Assembly (NCBI GenBank): GCA_028023455.1
Contig: JAQFVV010013406.1
Span: 1 to 64,000, forward strand
Length of the DNA stretch: 64,000 bases
From: Epiperipatus broadwayi
Taxonomy: Eukaryota > Onychophora > Udeonychophora > Euonychophora > Peripatidae
Direction: 5' to 3'
Shown here: positions 61,807 through 64,000 of the stretch, piece after piece
Layout: every line of letters begins with the position of its first letter
Position numbering within the stretch: position 1 is the stretch's first letter
Program-made: the position numbers and the translations under genes
Notes under the pieces: model-generated
Told to the model about the DNA's origin: nothing
The model's input: the letters and a program-made list of their open reading frames with translations, nothing else
The model's database searches: none

Positions 61807-62013
61807 CTTTATGGTTGAGTTATACATAATGTGGTTTACATATATAGGAGGTAGGTGAAATCACTCACAGGTGATTCTAAATTTCTAGTTACTTTAATAT
61901 AGGCATTTCCGGTTTATATATAGCATTTTAATCACTAGCAGATTATTGTATTTTGTAGGTTACAAATATTTAATTTACTTGACTATATATATATAAATCA
62001 CTCGCAGGTGATG
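61704..62013. repeat. Dispersed CACAGGTGATT motif cluster
   Basis: Variants of the partly palindromic AATCACTCACAGGTGATT occur at 61704-61720 (TCACACACAGGTGATT), 61747-61763 (TTCACACACAAATGATGG), 61857-61876 (AATCACTCACAGGTGATT) and 61996-62013 (AATCACTCGCAGGTGAT). A weak one is near 62145. A (TA)n run of about 17 units (61768-61802) separates them. Each intact copy contains the E-box CAGGTG. Confidence 0.6.
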
Positions 62014-62379
62014 AAATTATAATACAATTGAATTGACATTTTCATGAGTTTTAATATTAATTTTATGACTAAATGAATTTGCTCATGATTATATATGCCT
62101 AGTTTATGCTATATAATAAGACTTAGATTTGCTTTATAGTTAGCAGAGGTGATTATGAAATTTTATACAGATCATAACATTTTATTAAGCATGAATATTT
62201 AATATATTCTCTATATAGCTCATTTGCCTATCAAATTGGATTCGAATTCAGATCAAAGCTGAAAATAACAATCATAATGGTGGGATGAACTGATTATTGG
62301 CAGCCAGATTTCAGGTACTAATGCATATAGAAAACATATAATTCTGAGTCTTTTGCATCTCGTATAAGTACCTTATTCA
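62014..62379. other. AT-rich spacer
   Basis: Nothing recognised. Confidence 0.4.
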
Positions 62380-62600
62380 CAGGATTCTTACCGAGTAACG
62401 GTTCCCTTTGACCGAACTCATTGCTGTGAAATAGGAGGTTTTTAGTCCGGATGATCGAGCAATTTATTTAAGTGGTAGTCTCATGATCTGAGTAGTCTCA
62501 TGCTCCATTCCTAAGGATGCAAAATGGGGAGGTTTCAAATCCATCCACCATCTGAAGAAGAAAATTGCCCAAATGAAGAGTAATGGTGCAGCACGATCAC
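62380..62600 (+). other. Higher-GC segment, possible decayed tRNA-like SINE
   Basis: AGTGGTAGTCTCATGATC and, about 60 bases on, GGTTTCAAATCCATCC loosely resemble A and B boxes of tRNA-derived SINEs. There is only one copy in the window and no visible target duplication or tail, so the call is weak. Confidence 0.25.
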
Positions 62601-63825
62601 ATACAACCATTAAAGGATACAGCAACAAGTGAGTATGCCATAGCATTTTTTAAGGACACATGTGCACTGTGGACAACATTATCATATAATAAAATTGAGA
62701 TGCTAAATAATAGTTTCCTTTATGAAACTACCTTGTATCAGTTCATGTTATAGTATTTAAAATGATACTATCAAGGAAAGTTTATGAATCCAATTTATAA
62801 AGATATATATATATATATATATATAAGGAGGACTACAGCATATGGAGGGAAATTACAATACAGAATTATGAATTTATGCTGCATTTTATCACTTTAACTG
62901 AATATTGGTTTAATATTATAGTTAAAAGCAAATCTATCTTGGAATAACTGTAAGCTTGTAATTATATCTTGATTAAGATATTTATTCATTTCAAAACAGA
63001 GTTTTTGGTTTGTGCATCAATATACGTGAAATTACACATATATGTGTGAGAATACATATTTACTTCTCAATGATTTAATTATGAATAAAACTCGGTTTTG
63101 AATACATATAGCATAAACAATAACATAATCAAAATAATAAGATTTGGCATAGACATAAATAAAAGAAATGTACATTTAAAATTAGATAAGATTCCACATA
63201 AGTGAAATCTGGAATTTGGCTTTGTTTTAAAATGAAACCTATATGATATTTGCTGAAATTTGATTGATTTAGTTTATGATATCTTGAAGTTGATTAGAAA
63301 ATTAACGAGGGGAAATATTATCATTAACTTAAAATATATGAAATAGCTTAGAGATTTAACTATTATTTTAAAATACATCATTTAAATTATATGTAATAAA
63401 ATTCATAGTAAGCATTAAATTTAAATAGATTTAATTAGATTAAACTAATATGTAAAACTAAATCAATCATCAATAAGTTAGATAAGTAAACCAATACATA
63501 AAATCAAGTCAATAAATGAAATGCATTTTCAATGCAAATAATAACTCAGATTTTGAAATAATAAATTATAGATCAATCAGTTTATAACTCAGTTTAAATA
63601 AGTTTGCAAATGAGTTTGTAAATCAGGCAAGATTTTAGGGTTTAAAATAAAGTTATTAAATCATTTATAGTTTAGGCAAGCTTTTAGGATTAAAACAAAC
63701 AAAATTTTACATTTAGAAATAAGTTTAGTTTACATTATTATTATGGCCATTGATTTAAATTAAGCTAGCATTTTAGAGTTGAGTTTAGTTGAAAGCTTTA
63801 AAATTAAAGAATTACCATTTTCTTT
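62601..63825. other. AT-rich stretch with (TA)n at 62802-62824
   Basis: Plain AT-rich DNA with a 12-unit TA run. From 63360 to 63780 short A/T-rich words recur loosely (AAATCAATCA, TAAATCAG types) without a clear period. Confidence 0.45.
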
Positions 63826-63872
63826 TTTTTTCTATGCTGGCAAGTTATTTCTTCATCGTGTGACCTCTTTAG

Positions 63873-63934
63873 GTGGTGACAGTTGTTACTTCATCTTTTC
63901 CCGCATCAGGCAGCTTCTCATCGGAGGCAAGAAG
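63873..63934 (+). other. Possible internal exon at window edge
   Basis: A GC-richer 62-bp block is preceded by a pyrimidine-rich stretch and CTCTTTAG and followed by GTAAGA, that is, plausible acceptor and donor sites. Two frames are open. The one reading GGDSCYFIFSRIRQLLIGGK has the most protein-like composition and stays open upstream through the pyrimidine tract. No family is recognised, and without the sequence to the right it cannot be tested. Confidence 0.25.
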
Positions 63935-64000
63935 GTAAGAATTTTAGCCCTCTAGCCCGACATCATCATCAACGCTTTTCAAGTACTTTATTAAAATTAT

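Overview
This window looks like non-coding, very AT-rich chromosomal DNA from a metazoan, most probably an invertebrate. The composition, the long (TA)n tracts, the satellite, and the mix of non-LTR, Penelope-like, Ty3/Gypsy and tRNA-derived SINE sequences point there. I cannot name the taxon. I see no intact host gene and no classical RNA gene. Almost every open frame that can be explained is a piece of a decayed transposable element.

Layout. 1-14738: a satellite of about 418 bp monomers. Just over 31 units run on the + strand and then flip at 13074 to about four inverted units, ending in a (TA)n tract. The array carries Illumina-adapter-like patches and one badly degraded monomer, so its consensus is partly artefactual. 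14739-23197: AT-rich DNA with two stretches of higher GC, a TATA-like box and TA microsatellites. 23198-24311: a second, shorter inverted/tandem repeat (334 bp unit) capped by about 49 AAT units. 25543-26534: two fold-back inverted repeats. 28217-28843: an old, isolated 1.4-unit relative of the main satellite, also bordered by (TA)n. 29080-30117: an RTE-type LINE rearranged as if by twin priming and carrying a SINE with a 13-bp target duplication.

31640-48383 is best read as one ancient Ty3/Gypsy retrotransposon with very long terminal repeats. Two diverged direct repeats (about 31640-36315 and 44726-48383) flank decayed coil-containing ORF, protease, RT, RNase H and integrase segments in the same orientation. 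A purine-rich tract sits just before the right copy. Later insertions include a 1.3 kb LINE in the left repeat (9-bp target duplication, with an empty site in the right repeat), two SINEs in the right repeat, a perfect Penelope-type hairpin, a LINE C-terminus and an RTE LINE that splits the integrase.

48384-56110 is a Penelope-like element (PLE) cluster. It has several 3' ends terminating in (TA)n, a perfect 140-bp-arm hairpin made of two inverted 3' ends, a 2.1 kb PLE with RT plus GIY-YIG endonuclease joined head-to-head to an inverted 3' fragment of the same family, and a further outward-facing pair of endonuclease fragments. 56110-64000 holds a fold-back element, a second SINE family, a cluster of palindromic CACAGGTGATT-like motifs, and a possible exon at the extreme right edge.

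The recurring theme is inverted pairs of retroelement 3' ends facing outward into TA microsatellites. The main satellite ends in the same way, at the same monomer phase at two separate loci.
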